Assembly (NCBI RefSeq): GCF_902616385.1
Contig: NZ_CACMSM010000012.1
Coordinates: 1-41,635, forward strand
DNA: 41,635 nucleotides
DNA from: an uncultured Prochlorococcus sp.
Lineage (GTDB): Bacteria; Cyanobacteriota; Cyanobacteriia; PCC-6307; Cyanobiaceae
Direction of reading: 5' to 3'
Both the position numbers and the translations under genes were made by a program. Each line of letters opens with the position of its first letter. Positions within the stretch are counted from its first letter, which is position 1. Of the stretch, positions 27,288 through 36,953 are shown piece after piece. Under the pieces are notes generated by a model. It ran no database searches, was not told the origin of the DNA, and saw only the letters and a program-made list of their open reading frames with translations.

Positions 27288-28292
27288 TTAGAAGGGATTT
27301 TCAAGTAAAATCGCATCTCCAGAATTTTCTACAGCACACTCTATAAAATCAGCAATTTTTAAAGCTCTTGAGGCTTGCTCACCATCTACCTCTGGACTTT
27401 CTTTGCCTTGAACACATTTAAGAAAATGCTCTAGTTCTGCATAAAGAGGTTCAATGGAGGTTGTGCTTACTTCTTCGACATATCCATCATTTCTATAAAC
27501 TAATTCGCCATGCTCTGCAGTATATGATTCATGAGACTTGCGATGGATTTGTAAAGAGTGATTTAAGAAATCAGTTTCAACTAGCCCATTTTGACAGTGA
27601 GCACTTAAACTTCTAATTTTTTTGTGACTCATTTTGCTGGCAGTTAAGCTTGCAATAACATTATTTTTAAAAACTAAAGTAGCATTAACGTAATCTATTA
27701 ATCCTTCGCTATTTCTGCCTCCAACAGCTGCTAATTTTTGTATTTTTGAGTTTACAAGCTCTAAAACAAGGTCAATGTCATGAATCATTAAATCCATTAC
27801 TACAGATACATCATTGGCTCTGTCTGCATGAGGACTATGCCTCCTTGCTTCTAAAACAACGATTTCTTCATTATGAACTATTTTATTTAATTCCCTAAAA
27901 GCAGGATTAAATCTCTCAATATGACCAACTTGTAATAGACACTTACTTGCATGAGCTGCCTCTATTAAAGATTTTGCTTCTAATTCGTTAGCTGCAATTG
28001 GTTTTTCAATGAGTACGTTAGTTTTTCCATTGAGACAATCTAGTCCTACTTTTTGATGAAGTAGTGTGGGGACAGCGATGCAGATAGCATCAACTTTTGG
28101 AATTAAGTCCTTATAATCTTTAAACCATTCACATTGAAATTGTTCAATAGCTAGTTTACCTCTCTCTTCATTTGGATCCGCTACCCCAATGAGATTTGCA
28201 TCTTTGAGTAAACTTAGTACTCGAGCATGATGCCAGCCCATATTCCCTATACCTATGACTCCAACCTTTACGGGTGATGAGGTTGGTTGCAT
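27288..28292 (-). CDS. Gfo/Idh/MocA family dehydrogenase
   Basis: The 334-residue protein has an N-terminal Rossmann domain (VGVIGIGNMGWHHARVLSLL, about 9-28), the family lysine motif VLIEKPIAANELEA (about 93-106, catalytic Lys in EKP) and HIERFNPAF in the substrate domain. Family members oxidise or reduce sugars and inositols with NAD(P). HxERFNP is typical of UDP-N-acetyl-sugar 3-dehydrogenase-like members, so a role in cell-surface sugar synthesis is plausible but not shown. Its 5' end lies 50 bases from the 3' end of the CNNM-type gene, so they may be one unit. Confidence 0.85.
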   Translation of the reverse strand: MQPTSSPVKVGVIGIGNMGWHHARVLSLLKDANLIGVADPNEERGKLAIEQFQCEWFKDYKDLIPKVDAICIAVPTLLHQKVGLDCLNGKTNVLIEKPIAANELEAKSLIEAAHASKCLLQVGHIERFNPAFRELNKIVHNEEIVVLEARRHSPHADRANDVSVVMDLMIHDIDLVLELVNSKIQKLAAVGGRNSEGLIDYVNATLVFKNNVIASLTASKMSHKKIRSLSAHCQNGLVETDFLNHSLQIHRKSHESYTAEHGELVYRNDGYVEEVSTTSIEPLYAELEHFLKCVQGKESPEVDGEQASRALKIADFIECAVENSGDAILLENPF

Positions 28293-28342
28293 AATTTCAA
28301 ATCCATTTATTTATTATTATTATCCTCCATGGGGAGCCACAT

Positions 28343-29611
28343 TTAGCTTTTGGGGAGAATTATTTTAACACGATCAATTTTTGGACCTGACATAGAAATT
28401 ACTTCAAATTTAATGTTATTAAAATCTAAAAGGTCCCCAATTTTTGGAACCATTTGAAATTTTTCTAGCATAAATCCAGCAAGAGTATGGTAATCGGTGC
28501 CTTCTGGAATGGCACATCCTAACTTTTTATTGATATCAATAATTTCTGATTTTCCAGCTATTGACCATTTTCTAGAGAAATTATCTAACATTCTCATGTC
28601 TGAATTAATTCTATTGTTGAGCATCTCCTCTCCAACTATTTCGCCATTTAGATCAGCTGCAGTTATGAGCCCCTCTGTCCCACCGTGTTCATCAACTACT
28701 AGTAAGAAAGGATTGTAGTCTCTTACTATTGGAAATATTTCTGCTAAAGAACATGTTTCTATAATTTTTGTTACAGGTAAAAGGAACGGCTCTAATAATG
28801 TATTGGCTTCCATTTCACCTTTTGAAATTGGTTTAGCTAGATAACGCAAATCTAATACACCTAATACATCATCTAAAGACTCACCAATCACAAAGAAGCG
28901 AGCATGGCGAGTTTTATCAACTTGTTTCATAAGTTCTGAAAAGGTTATATTTTTTGGCAAAGTTACCATTTCAGATCTTGGAATCATTACTTCTTTAACT
29001 TGTGTATCTTTTAAAGCAAAAACCCCTTCAAGAATATTTTTCTCATCAGGTTTTAAACCTGTTACATTATCTGTTTCTATAAGAGTTTCTAATTCTCCTG
29101 CGGATAAACCCGAGTTTAAAGAATCCCATTTGCTATTTAAATTGAACAAGCCTAAACAGGCGCTTGCGAAGAATTCTATTGTCTTCACTATAGGATTCAT
29201 AGCTTTTCTAACTGCATCGAATATTGTTGTTAGCCTTAATGCAGCAGATTCTGGATTGTTAATTACTAGTGCTTTAGGAATTAGTCCAGAAACGAGGGTA
29301 ACAACTAAAACAACAAATAAAAACAATAGAAGATCATAAAATCTATTTGACAAAATATTCCTTTTCCAATAATCATTAGCCAGATTATTGCTGAGCCATC
29401 CAATTGCAATTAATGAAATTGTTACTCCAAATTGAGAGGCAATTAATGAAGATCTAAAGCGTTTTTGAATTTTTAAAATTGAAAATGCTCCTTTCTTTTT
29501 TTCTTCTATTAACCTTAAAACTTTACTTGGCCTTATTAATAAAAAAGAGAGTTCACTCGCTGCAAAAAAAGCTGGTAAAAATAAAAGAAATAAAAGTAGA
29601 GTTATTTTCAT
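28343..29611 (-). CDS. CNNM/CorC-type membrane protein (DUF21, CBS pair, CorC_HlyC)
   Basis: The 422-residue protein has a DUF21 membrane domain (about 1-180, three or four helices), then two CBS domains (VKEVMIPRSEMVTLPKNITF at about 207-226 and VVDEHGGTEGLITAADLNGE near 307-326) and a C-terminal CorC_HlyC domain. This layout belongs to the CNNM/CorC family linked to magnesium or sodium transport; older annotation as haemolysin is misleading. It starts with ATG at 29611, just 18 bases from the 3' end of tRNA-Met on the same strand. Confidence 0.88.
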   Translation of the reverse strand: MKITLLLFLLFLPAFFAASELSFLLIRPSKVLRLIEEKKKGAFSILKIQKRFRSSLIASQFGVTISLIAIGWLSNNLANDYWKRNILSNRFYDLLLFLFVVLVVTLVSGLIPKALVINNPESAALRLTTIFDAVRKAMNPIVKTIEFFASACLGLFNLNSKWDSLNSGLSAGELETLIETDNVTGLKPDEKNILEGVFALKDTQVKEVMIPRSEMVTLPKNITFSELMKQVDKTRHARFFVIGESLDDVLGVLDLRYLAKPISKGEMEANTLLEPFLLPVTKIIETCSLAEIFPIVRDYNPFLLVVDEHGGTEGLITAADLNGEIVGEEMLNNRINSDMRMLDNFSRKWSIAGKSEIIDINKKLGCAIPEGTDYHTLAGFMLEKFQMVPKIGDLLDFNNIKFEVISMSGPKIDRVKIILPKS

Positions 29612-29629
29612 TCAATGACAAATGAATAA

Positions 29630-29702
29630 TGGGGGTGGCGAGGATCGAACTCGCCTTAGCCAAATTATGAGTTTGGTGCATTCACCAGATTGCTACACCC
29701 CC
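29630..29702 (-). tRNA. tRNA-Met (anticodon CAT), probably elongator
   Basis: A 73-base cloverleaf on the minus strand begins GGGGGTGTAGCAATCTGGTG. The acceptor stem GGGGGTG pairs fully with CACCCCC, the anticodon arm CCAAA/TTTGG encloses loop CTCATAA (anticodon CAT), and the T arm contains GGCGAGTTCGATCCTCGCC. A paired first base and the lack of three G-C pairs in the anticodon stem argue against an initiator. A lysidine-modified tRNA-Ile cannot be fully excluded. CCA is not encoded. Confidence 0.93.
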
Positions 29703-29843
29703 AAGGGAATTTGTGTAATTTTAATTACATTGAATTTCAATATACAATATAAAAATAATATTTCAAAAAATACCTCATTAGGAAGTTTTTGTGAGATTTC
29801 TTTTTTTTCTTCTAATCTTTAAATATAAATTTAACTTTTACTA

Positions 29844-30404
29844 ATGGGCATTTTTTCGGAAAAGTTTAATCTAAATAAAGCAAAATTGTTAAAACAGTTA
29901 ATTGAAAAATCTTACAAGAAAGGAAACTTCACTTTATCTTCAGGAAAAAAAAGCAGTCATTACTTGAACTGTAAACCAGTGTCATTAAATGGAGAAGGCT
30001 TAAACTTAATAAGTGAATTATTTTTAGATTTAAAGGACTCAAGGTCAAAAGCTGTAGGAGGATTGACATTAGGTGCAGATCCTCTTGTAAGTGGATTAAT
30101 TGTTAAAGCAGCTTCACAAGGACTAGATCTTAGTGGTTTAATAATTCGGAAAGAGATAAAACAATACGGAACTAAAGCTGGAATAGAGGGGCCTTCATTA
30201 GAAGAAGGAACTTTGGTAACTGTCTTAGAGGATGTTGTTACAACTGCTGGTTCAGTAATAAAAGCTATAAAAAAGTTAAGAGAAAATAATTATATTGTTG
30301 AAGAAGTTTTGTCTATAGTTGATAGGCAAGAAGGGGGATGTGAAGCCCTTAATGATGAAAATGTTAAATTAAAGAGTCTTTTTACAATAAAAGACTTTCT
30401 ATAA
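29844..30404 (+). CDS. pyrE: Orotate phosphoribosyltransferase
   Basis: PyrE makes OMP from orotate and PRPP in pyrimidine synthesis. The 186-residue protein shows [20 protein letters not shown] at the N-terminus, the lysine loop [18 protein letters not shown] and the PRPP-binding [18 protein letters not shown]. Length is slightly short but normal for the family. The ATG at 29844 follows a noncoding stretch of 141 bases after tRNA-Met, and ygfZ follows 10 bases later, so both are probably one operon. Confidence 0.95.
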   Translation: MGIFSEKFNLNKAKLLKQLIEKSYKKGNFTLSSGKKSSHYLNCKPVSLNGEGLNLISELFLDLKDSRSKAVGGLTLGADPLVSGLIVKAASQGLDLSGLIIRKEIKQYGTKAGIEGPSLEEGTLVTVLEDVVTTAGSVIKAIKKLRENNYIVEEVLSIVDRQEGGCEALNDENVKLKSLFTIKDFL

Positions 30405-30414
30405 ATATCTCAAA

Positions 30415-31251
30415 ATGCAAGATATAAAGAAAAAGTTTTGGCTTGAAAAATTTGATTGCTTTTCTGTTAGTGGAAAAGATGCCAGGAAATTTTTGAATGG
30501 AATAACAACTAGCAATATTCTAAATTCAGAAAATAAAGTTATCAAAACTTGTTGGTTAACTCCAAATGGCGTTCTAAGGTCATTAATTGAAATTATTTTT
30601 TTAGAAAGAAACTTAAAAGTAATTATCTTGGCTGGTAACACTAATGAAATAATTGATTACTTTAATCAAATTATTTTTCCAGCGGACGATGTACTTCTAA
30701 GTGAACCTTTCTTGATAAGTAGAATTCAGGAAATTGATGAATCTAGTTCATGGAGAACAAATCAGCCTATTTTCTTCAAAACAGAAGATAAAGAATTTGA
30801 AATATATAAAAATAAACTAAATTTACTAAATCCCAATGATTTAAAACTTTGGAAAATTAATCAGGCAATACCCTCATTAGAAATGGAAATAAACGGAAAA
30901 AATAATCCACTTGAGCTTGGATTAAAAGATCTTATAGATTTTAATAAAGGTTGTTATTTAGGACAAGAAACAATGTCAAAAATAAAAAATGTTTCTTCTT
31001 TAAAACAGGAAATCAGAATTTGGCAATCATTTGAATCTACTTTGAATTTAGATATTGAAGATAAAAATTTATATATAAATTCTGCCAAGGATATTTCTGT
31101 AGGCAAAATCACTAGTTTTTTCAAATCAGATTATCAAATAAAAGGTTTAGCAATGATAAAAAGAAAATATTTAGAGGAAGGAAGTTGTTTTTTTTCAGAA
31201 ATTTTTGGAAAAATTGTTATTAATAAATCTGTAGGATCAATTTTTCTTTAA
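30415..31251 (+). CDS. ygfZ: YgfZ/GcvT-like folate-binding protein
   Basis: The 278-residue protein contains DFNKGCYLGQETMSKIKN (about 174-191), the K-G-C-Y-x-G-Q-E signature of YgfZ/IBA57 proteins, whose cysteine is needed for function. The N-terminal GcvT-like part includes SVSGKDARKFLNGITTSNIL. Such proteins help make or repair certain Fe-S clusters with folate. IspH and LeuC in this window are Fe-S enzymes, but a specific link is not shown. It starts with ATG at 30415, 10 bases after pyrE, and its 3' end overlaps the convergent TM0106-type gene by 15 bases. Confidence 0.88.
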   Translation: MQDIKKKFWLEKFDCFSVSGKDARKFLNGITTSNILNSENKVIKTCWLTPNGVLRSLIEIIFLERNLKVIILAGNTNEIIDYFNQIIFPADDVLLSEPFLISRIQEIDESSSWRTNQPIFFKTEDKEFEIYKNKLNLLNPNDLKLWKINQAIPSLEMEINGKNNPLELGLKDLIDFNKGCYLGQETMSKIKNVSSLKQEIRIWQSFESTLNLDIEDKNLYINSAKDISVGKITSFFKSDYQIKGLAMIKRKYLEEGSCFFSEIFGKIVINKSVGSIFL

Positions 31252-32655
31252 TTGATTTTTTATTAAATATTCTGCAATTTCTAGAGTAGCGAAACAATCA
31301 TCTTTGTTATATTGGGTAATTTTTTTTAAAAATATTTCGTTTTCTGTAATTTGATATTGAATCCACCAATAAAGTGCTTTCGAGCCACTTACATTTTTCT
31401 GTATCCATTCAAATCCGAGCCAATTAGAAACAGTTTTTAAGCCATAGTTTTTTAGTGGTAATATCCAAGACTTTCTTATTAAGGTATGTAAGTCTATAAA
31501 TCTTGCGGCAAGTGAATCAATTTCTTCAAAACTAAAATTTAGTTCTTTAGCAATATTAATTATTGATATTTTTTCAGTTTCTCCGTAATGTAAAACAGGC
31601 CATTCCTTGTGTGAAAAAAGTATTTCAATAATTTGCCTGTAGGATTCTCCTTTATTGTTTTTAAGATTTAGGATAGGTTCATAAATAAGATCTTCTTTTT
31701 TTATAGACAAATTATTTACTTTTAAAAATCCATATAAAAAATCATGCTTTTCATCTGGATTTGACTCAATATCAAATACATAAAATCCCGAACGTATTTT
31801 TTCTAATAGATCTTCCGTATTATTTTTATTAGAAATGAAATATGGTTCCCCAGAGATATATGCTTGTGCTTGCTTTACAAATGTGGAGGCTTTTTCATAC
31901 TTCTGATCTTTGAATTTAGATAATTTCTCTCCAAGTTGTTTTTCGCTATACGAAGCTAATGTTTGGGTATTAGTTATTCCGTTTGCTTCGAGTAACGAGG
32001 CCGTTTTGGCCCCTATTCCATCTATATCCGTTAGATACCCTTTTTCTTTTGCTTCTTTGTCACAAAATTTTTGCCAGGAACAAATAGTACATTTTTTTCT
32101 ATCTTGAGTTATTTCTGGTATTGATCCCTCCAAGCATTCATTCAAATTGAATAAAACATTTAAAACTTTTTTTCTTAATTTTTTATTTAAATAAATTTCT
32201 TCGACTTTAACTTTTTTATCAAAAGTTGAAATTACTAATCCTTTTTCAATTTTAGATTCTTGAAAAGATTCCAAAAGCATAGAACAAAAAGCTAAGTCGA
32301 ATAAATGTTCTTTAGTTGTTTTGTGACCTAACTTATAAACAGCAGGTAAATATTTATATTGTCCCCATTTACTTTTACCTTTAGTCTTTAAAACTAATTG
32401 CGGAAGTATCTCTGCATTTATATTTTGGAAAAGATTTCCTTTGATTTTTAATCCAATTACCCCTTGATAACCATTTTCACAGGCTTTTAATCCTGTATAT
32501 ATTTCACCATTACAAAATTTAGAGAAAATTTGAAACTGATTAATTTTATCTATAGCTTTATGGGGAGACCAAACTTCATAAGATTTTTTACCCTTAAAAT
32601 CGAGCCATGCTTTTCTTTTGCATCTTGTAAAACTTTTTAAATGAAGAGAATTCAA
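31237..32655 (-). CDS. TM0106-type RecB-like protein with HhH and RNase H-like exonuclease domain
   Basis: The 472-residue protein opens with SFTRCKRKAWLDF (C12) and later has CTICSWQKFC (C189, C192, C198): together the four cysteines of a Cas4/AddB-type 4Fe-4S RecB-like nuclease. A helix-hairpin-helix follows (LTDIDGIGAKTASLLEANGI, 208-227). The C-terminal part (291-465) is an RNase_H_2/YprB-like exonuclease domain with FDIES (D295, E297), IDLH (D389) and YNKDD (D452/D453). The PD-(D/E)xK catalytic residues I would expect between about 80 and 130 are not evident. It probably acts in DNA repair or processing; substrate unknown. The listed start is TTG at 32655 without a clear ribosome-binding site. 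Confidence 0.78.
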   Translation of the reverse strand: MNSLHLKSFTRCKRKAWLDFKGKKSYEVWSPHKAIDKINQFQIFSKFCNGEIYTGLKACENGYQGVIGLKIKGNLFQNINAEILPQLVLKTKGKSKWGQYKYLPAVYKLGHKTTKEHLFDLAFCSMLLESFQESKIEKGLVISTFDKKVKVEEIYLNKKLRKKVLNVLFNLNECLEGSIPEITQDRKKCTICSWQKFCDKEAKEKGYLTDIDGIGAKTASLLEANGITNTQTLASYSEKQLGEKLSKFKDQKYEKASTFVKQAQAYISGEPYFISNKNNTEDLLEKIRSGFYVFDIESNPDEKHDFLYGFLKVNNLSIKKEDLIYEPILNLKNNKGESYRQIIEILFSHKEWPVLHYGETEKISIINIAKELNFSFEEIDSLAARFIDLHTLIRKSWILPLKNYGLKTVSNWLGFEWIQKNVSGSKALYWWIQYQITENEIFLKKITQYNKDDCFATLEIAEYLIKNQLKKN

Positions 32656-32735
32656 ATTATTTTTTAAGGGCGGTTTTAAAATTTACTCATATAAATTAGT
32701 ATAGATAATTAAAAGAAATCAAGGAAATTTGAAAT

Positions 32736-34190
32736 TTGACATCTGATAAATTAGATAAGATAAAATTTGGAACTGATGGGTGGAGAGGCATTATTGGCTT
32801 TGACTTTAACCTGTCCAATCTTTCAAGAGTTGTTGTATCTGCATGTCAGGAGTTGCATTATCAATACTATAAAGAAGTTAATTCAAAGAAAATTATTATT
32901 GGATATGATCGTAGATTTATGGCTTGCGAATTCGCCAAGCAAATAGTGCCTTTTGTAAGAGGATGTGGTTTAGAACCGATCTTATCTGATAGCTTTGTTA
33001 CAACACCCTCTTGTAGTTTCTATGCCAAAGAAGTCGGTTGTCTTGGAGCTTTAGTAATTACAGCAAGTCATAATCCATATAATTGGCTAGGTCTGAAAAT
33101 AAAGAGCTTTAATGGATGTTCTGTTGACGAATCTTTTACAAGTGAAGTTGAAAAAAGATTAATGCTTGGAAACTCAATTGAAAAAATAGATGGTATTAAT
33201 CAATTGGTAGATATTAAGAAATTTCATTTAGATAGAATTAAATCCCTTTTTGATATTGACTATATTTCAAAGAGTTTAAAAAAAATGAAATTGAGAATTT
33301 TTGTAGATTCTATGCATGGTTCAGCTGCAAATTGTATGACTGAGATTTTTGCTTCTAATGATTTAGAAGTTATTTCTGAAATAAGGAAAGATGTTGATCC
33401 TTTTTTTGGAGGAAAACCTCCTGAACCTCTTTTGAATTATGCAGATGATCTAAAACAAACACTAATGAAAAATTCAACAAATGAAGTGAAAACTTTAGGA
33501 ATTATATTTGATGGTGATGGTGATAGAATTGCGGCAATTGATGAAAAAGGAAGATACTCTAGTACTCAAGATTTACTCCCCTACTTTATTAGCTATTTGG
33601 GCGAAATTAAAAATAATTCTTATCCAGTTTTAAAAACTGTTAGTGGTTCAGATATTATTAAAAATATATCAGAGAGTCAAAATAGAGATGTTTTTGAACT
33701 TCCAGTTGGCTTTAAATATATTGCGGAAAAAATGATCAAAGAAAAAATATTTATTGGAGGAGAGGAATCTGGGGGAGTTGGTTTTGGTGACTTTATGCCT
33801 GAAAGAGATGCTCTATATGCAGCGATGGTTTTATTAAATGGAATCGCTAAAAAATCTCAATATTTATGTGAAACCTTAGATGAAATTCAAAAAGATTTTG
33901 GGCCAAGTTTTTATAAAAGAATTGATATTAAATTTCCAAATCAGTCAGAAAAAAATAATGTAAAAGAATTTATCATAGATAATATTCCTGAGAAAATTAA
34001 TAATCACAAGTTAAAAAGTATCTCAAAGATCGATGGAATAAAGTTGAGAATCGATAAAAATTTTTGGCTTCTTTTTAGGTTTTCAGGAACGGAACCTTTT
34101 TTAAGGTTATATTGTGAAGCACCAAAAGAATCTTTTCTAATTGAGGTATTAGAGTGGGGTCAAGAATTTATAAATTTGGTAGGAAAATAA
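32736..34190 (+). CDS. Phosphoglucomutase/phosphomannomutase family protein
   Basis: The 484-residue alpha-D-phosphohexomutase has FGTDGWRGIIG at the N-terminus, the phosphoserine loop VITASHNPYNWLGLKIK (S111), the metal loop IIFDGDGDRIAAID (about 257-270), the sugar loop GGEESGGVGFG and the C-terminal phosphate loop RFSGTEPFLRLYCEAP. It differs from the GlmM at the left edge and is likely a phosphoglucomutase or phosphomannomutase for glycogen or sugar-nucleotide synthesis. TTG at 32736 is supported by AAGGA at 32721-32725, about 10 bases upstream. The rdgB gene follows after two bases. Confidence 0.88.
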   Translation: MTSDKLDKIKFGTDGWRGIIGFDFNLSNLSRVVVSACQELHYQYYKEVNSKKIIIGYDRRFMACEFAKQIVPFVRGCGLEPILSDSFVTTPSCSFYAKEVGCLGALVITASHNPYNWLGLKIKSFNGCSVDESFTSEVEKRLMLGNSIEKIDGINQLVDIKKFHLDRIKSLFDIDYISKSLKKMKLRIFVDSMHGSAANCMTEIFASNDLEVISEIRKDVDPFFGGKPPEPLLNYADDLKQTLMKNSTNEVKTLGIIFDGDGDRIAAIDEKGRYSSTQDLLPYFISYLGEIKNNSYPVLKTVSGSDIIKNISESQNRDVFELPVGFKYIAEKMIKEKIFIGGEESGGVGFGDFMPERDALYAAMVLLNGIAKKSQYLCETLDEIQKDFGPSFYKRIDIKFPNQSEKNNVKEFIIDNIPEKINNHKLKSISKIDGIKLRIDKNFWLLFRFSGTEPFLRLYCEAPKESFLIEVLEWGQEFINLVGK

Positions 34191-34192
34191 GG

Positions 34193-34768
34193 ATGAGAAA
34201 TTTATTTTTAGCGAGTAAGAATAAAGGTAAAATTGAAGAATATAAGAAATTGCTTGCTGGAGTTAATTGTAAATTGTTACTCCAACCAGAATCGTTAGAA
34301 GTTGAAGAGGATGGACTGACATTTAGAGATAATGCAATTAAAAAAGCGAGTAAAGTTGCGAGAAAAACGAATAATTTTTCAATAGCAGATGATTCAGGTA
34401 TTTGTATTGAAGCACTAGGTGGTAAGCCTGGCATTTACTCATCTAGATATGCAGAAAATGATCAGAAGAGAATTGACCGAGTTTTAAGAGAACTTGATGG
34501 AGTTCAAAATAGAAGTGCTTTCTTTATTGCTAATATTTGTGTTTGTTCTCCAAATGGTGAAGTGATTCTTGAATCTGAAGCCAAATGTCATGGCAATATT
34601 ATTTTAAACCCAAGAGGAAAAAGTGGTTTTGGGTATGACCCAATTTTTGAGGAGAGTTCTACCAGATTAACTTTCGCAGAAATGAATAATGATATTAAAG
34701 ACTCTTGTAGTCATAGAGGTAAAGCATTAAAAAAAATTATTCCGGATTTAATTGAAATTTTTTCTTAA
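34193..34768 (+). CDS. rdgB: XTP/dITP diphosphatase (RdgB/HAM1)
   Basis: RdgB hydrolyses dITP and XTP to keep them out of DNA. From ATG at 34193 the 191-residue protein reads MRNLFLASKNKGKIEEYKKL, the standard family N-terminus (xxxATxNxxKxxE), followed by VEEDGLTFRDNAIKKA, ADDSGICIEALGGKPGIYSS and the GKSGFGYDPIF region with SHRGKAL at the C-terminus. A longer frame from 34154 would overlap the mutase gene and adds 13 non-conserved residues, so it is rejected. It is convergent with the carotenoid oxygenase gene with two bases between stops. Confidence 0.95.
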   Translation: MRNLFLASKNKGKIEEYKKLLAGVNCKLLLQPESLEVEEDGLTFRDNAIKKASKVARKTNNFSIADDSGICIEALGGKPGIYSSRYAENDQKRIDRVLRELDGVQNRSAFFIANICVCSPNGEVILESEAKCHGNIILNPRGKSGFGYDPIFEESSTRLTFAEMNNDIKDSCSHRGKALKKIIPDLIEIFS

Positions 34769-34770
34769 AT

Positions 34771-36294
34771 TCAATTAACCCAAGATCCATGAAGGCCATG
34801 AGGAATTGAAATGGGTAATTCATAAACAGCTAATTCTTTTAAGTCTTTTGAGTCTAATATCACTAAATCGCTTCCTCTTCTTTCTCCGTTCCATAAGACT
34901 ATAAATAAAAATCCCTCATCTTCTTTTGAAGAGTTTTCTGATGGAACCATAATTGGTTCACTAACAAATCCAGTTGGACCTGCTGACCAAAAAATCTCTT
35001 CCTTAGATGTTAAATTTATTTTTTTTATTGCTTGAAGTGGAGCGTTCCCCAGTTTTTGAGATGTGCTTGCCATCCAACTAAAAGTTGCTTTTAATCCTAA
35101 GCTTTTAGGATTAACCACAGCAAATTCACAACATTGTTCACTGAAAGTTTCAAGTTCACAAGTTTTTGTCTTGAGATCGATAATTGATCTTTTCAGTTTT
35201 CCTTCTGGATATTTATCAAAGTCAATATCCCTAAAATTCTCGTCTGGACCAACTGATGGAAAATCATCATAAAAAATACTATCTAATACGATTTTGGAAT
35301 CTTTTTCAAAAGCGTTTACATGATGAAAAACGAATCCTTCTGGAGCATCTATTGTTAAAGGAGGCTGTCCTCTAAATAATCCACTTTCTCTGGGGATGAT
35401 AAAAAACTTCGCTTTTTTATTTGGGTTTGACTTTAGACATTGTGCTGCTCCTCTTTGACCCATTACAAATGGAAGAGGATTGAAATCAATAGCATTTTGT
35501 AAAAATATTGCCCAATTAGTTGTAATTGCGAAATCATGAAGGAATGCAAAGCCATTAAAGGTATCTTTCCTGTCAAAAATGAGCTCTCCAGAATTTGTAC
35601 CAGCATTATCAAATTCCATTAATCTAATGGTACTTTTTGGCCCGGTTTGTACTCCAAAAGTGACTAAAAGTTCTGAAGAAGCATTTGAGTTTAGGTCTGT
35701 TTTGGGATGAGCACTGAATGCTTCATTAGGCTTGAGTACTCCCTTTAATGTTGTTAAACCAATAGTTTCAAGATTATTAGGATCCATTGCATGTGGACCT
35801 GCTGCTTCCCATAATGCGAGAATTTCATCTCCTAATTTAATGACATGTGTATTAGCGATATTCTTGAATTTTAGATCTAATGCATTATTTAAAATCCCTC
35901 CATTTTTTTGTGTTCCAAAAACACCTCTATAAATAAATTTATCTATTTTTTCTTCTTCCAAATAGCCTTTAGTTTTAACAAATCTATTTGTTAAGAATGG
36001 CTGACCATTTTCGAATTTTATGGATGTTATCATCCCATCACCATCAAATGGATGATGAACCCATTGTCCACCTCTCTCTAATATTCCTGGTCCATTTCTT
36101 AATAATGTTCCATTTAAATTTTTAATATTATTACCTTTGCTAATTTTTAGAGGCTCTTTAGTTAGCTCCTTTTCTACATTTTGATAAGCACTTGACCAAT
36201 CTTCTTTTTTAAAAATATTAAATTTATCAATTTTTTTATCTTGTAAATTAGTCACAACAAAAATACCATTTCCTCTATCTTCGCCAAAAATCAA
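34771..36294 (-). CDS. Carotenoid cleavage oxygenase
   Basis: The 507-residue protein is a carotenoid oxygenase with the four iron-binding histidines in the expected places: SAHPKTD (H196), FLHDFAITTNW (H253), FVFHHVNAF (H324) and PHGLHGSW at the C-terminus. The N-terminal LNGTLLRNGPG...HPFDGDGM is also typical. Such enzymes cleave carotenoids or apocarotenoids at one double bond; the exact substrate cannot be read. The only start near the expected N-terminus is TTG at 36294, since an in-frame stop lies at 36310-36312; a GTG at Val14 is possible. hisB lies 33 bases upstream on the same strand. Confidence 0.9.
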   Translation of the reverse strand: MIFGEDRGNGIFVVTNLQDKKIDKFNIFKKEDWSSAYQNVEKELTKEPLKISKGNNIKNLNGTLLRNGPGILERGGQWVHHPFDGDGMITSIKFENGQPFLTNRFVKTKGYLEEEKIDKFIYRGVFGTQKNGGILNNALDLKFKNIANTHVIKLGDEILALWEAAGPHAMDPNNLETIGLTTLKGVLKPNEAFSAHPKTDLNSNASSELLVTFGVQTGPKSTIRLMEFDNAGTNSGELIFDRKDTFNGFAFLHDFAITTNWAIFLQNAIDFNPLPFVMGQRGAAQCLKSNPNKKAKFFIIPRESGLFRGQPPLTIDAPEGFVFHHVNAFEKDSKIVLDSIFYDDFPSVGPDENFRDIDFDKYPEGKLKRSIIDLKTKTCELETFSEQCCEFAVVNPKSLGLKATFSWMASTSQKLGNAPLQAIKKINLTSKEEIFWSAGPTGFVSEPIMVPSENSSKEDEGFLFIVLWNGERRGSDLVILDSKDLKELAVYELPISIPHGLHGSWVN

Positions 36295-36327
36295 CTCAAT
36301 TGTGGCTGATTAGAAAAAATTTCTATT

Positions 36328-36933
36328 TTATTGTTTCTCTAACATTCCTTTACTGCTTGGAATTGAATCAGATCTTCTTGGATCTATCTCAGTAGACATT
36401 CTCATTGCTCTTGAAAAAGCTTTAAAGCACGCCTCAACTATGTGATGTGAATTGCTTCCTCGTATTTGATTAATATGCAGAGTAATACCGCTGTTATTTA
36501 CAAAGGCAATAAAAAACTCTCTCACTAGTTCAGTATCGTAATTTCCTATTCTAGGGGCTTTTAATTGAAGATCATAAGATAGATGCGGTCTACCAGAGCA
36601 GTCTAAAGTGACTTGAACTAATGCTTCATCTAATGGGGCAAAGAAATGTCCAAATCTGCTTATTCCTTTTCTTTCTCCCAAGGCTTTTGAAAATGCTTTG
36701 CCTAATGCGATTCCTACATCTTCATTTGTATGATGATCATCTATATGGGTATCTCCAATTGCTTTTATTTTTAAATCGAATAAACCATGACTGGATATTT
36801 GATGAAGCATATGATCTAAGAATGGTATCCCGGTATCAATCTCAGAAATTCCATTTCCATCTAAGTTTATAAATACAGAAATATCTGTTTCATTCGTTTT
36901 TCTTTTTATTTCAGATTGCCTTAGAGATGACAT
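36328..36933 (-). CDS. hisB: Imidazoleglycerol-phosphate dehydratase
   Basis: HisB dehydrates imidazoleglycerol phosphate in histidine synthesis. The 201-residue monofunctional form has the paired metal-binding motifs [16 protein letters not shown] and [20 protein letters not shown], plus [15 protein letters not shown] near the N-terminus. It begins with ATG at 36933, 20 bases after the fabI stop, so the two are likely cotranscribed, with the carotenoid oxygenase downstream. Confidence 0.97.
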   Translation of the reverse strand: MSSLRQSEIKRKTNETDISVFINLDGNGISEIDTGIPFLDHMLHQISSHGLFDLKIKAIGDTHIDDHHTNEDVGIALGKAFSKALGERKGISRFGHFFAPLDEALVQVTLDCSGRPHLSYDLQLKAPRIGNYDTELVREFFIAFVNNSGITLHINQIRGSNSHHIVEACFKAFSRAMRMSTEIDPRRSDSIPSSKGMLEKQ

Positions 36934-36953
36934 TTTTATGCAAAAAACTTAGT

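Noticed and set aside
29622-29822. A 66-codon rightward frame with a normal start codon
   Set aside because: It runs straight across the tRNA-Met gene on the other strand and encodes no recognisable protein.
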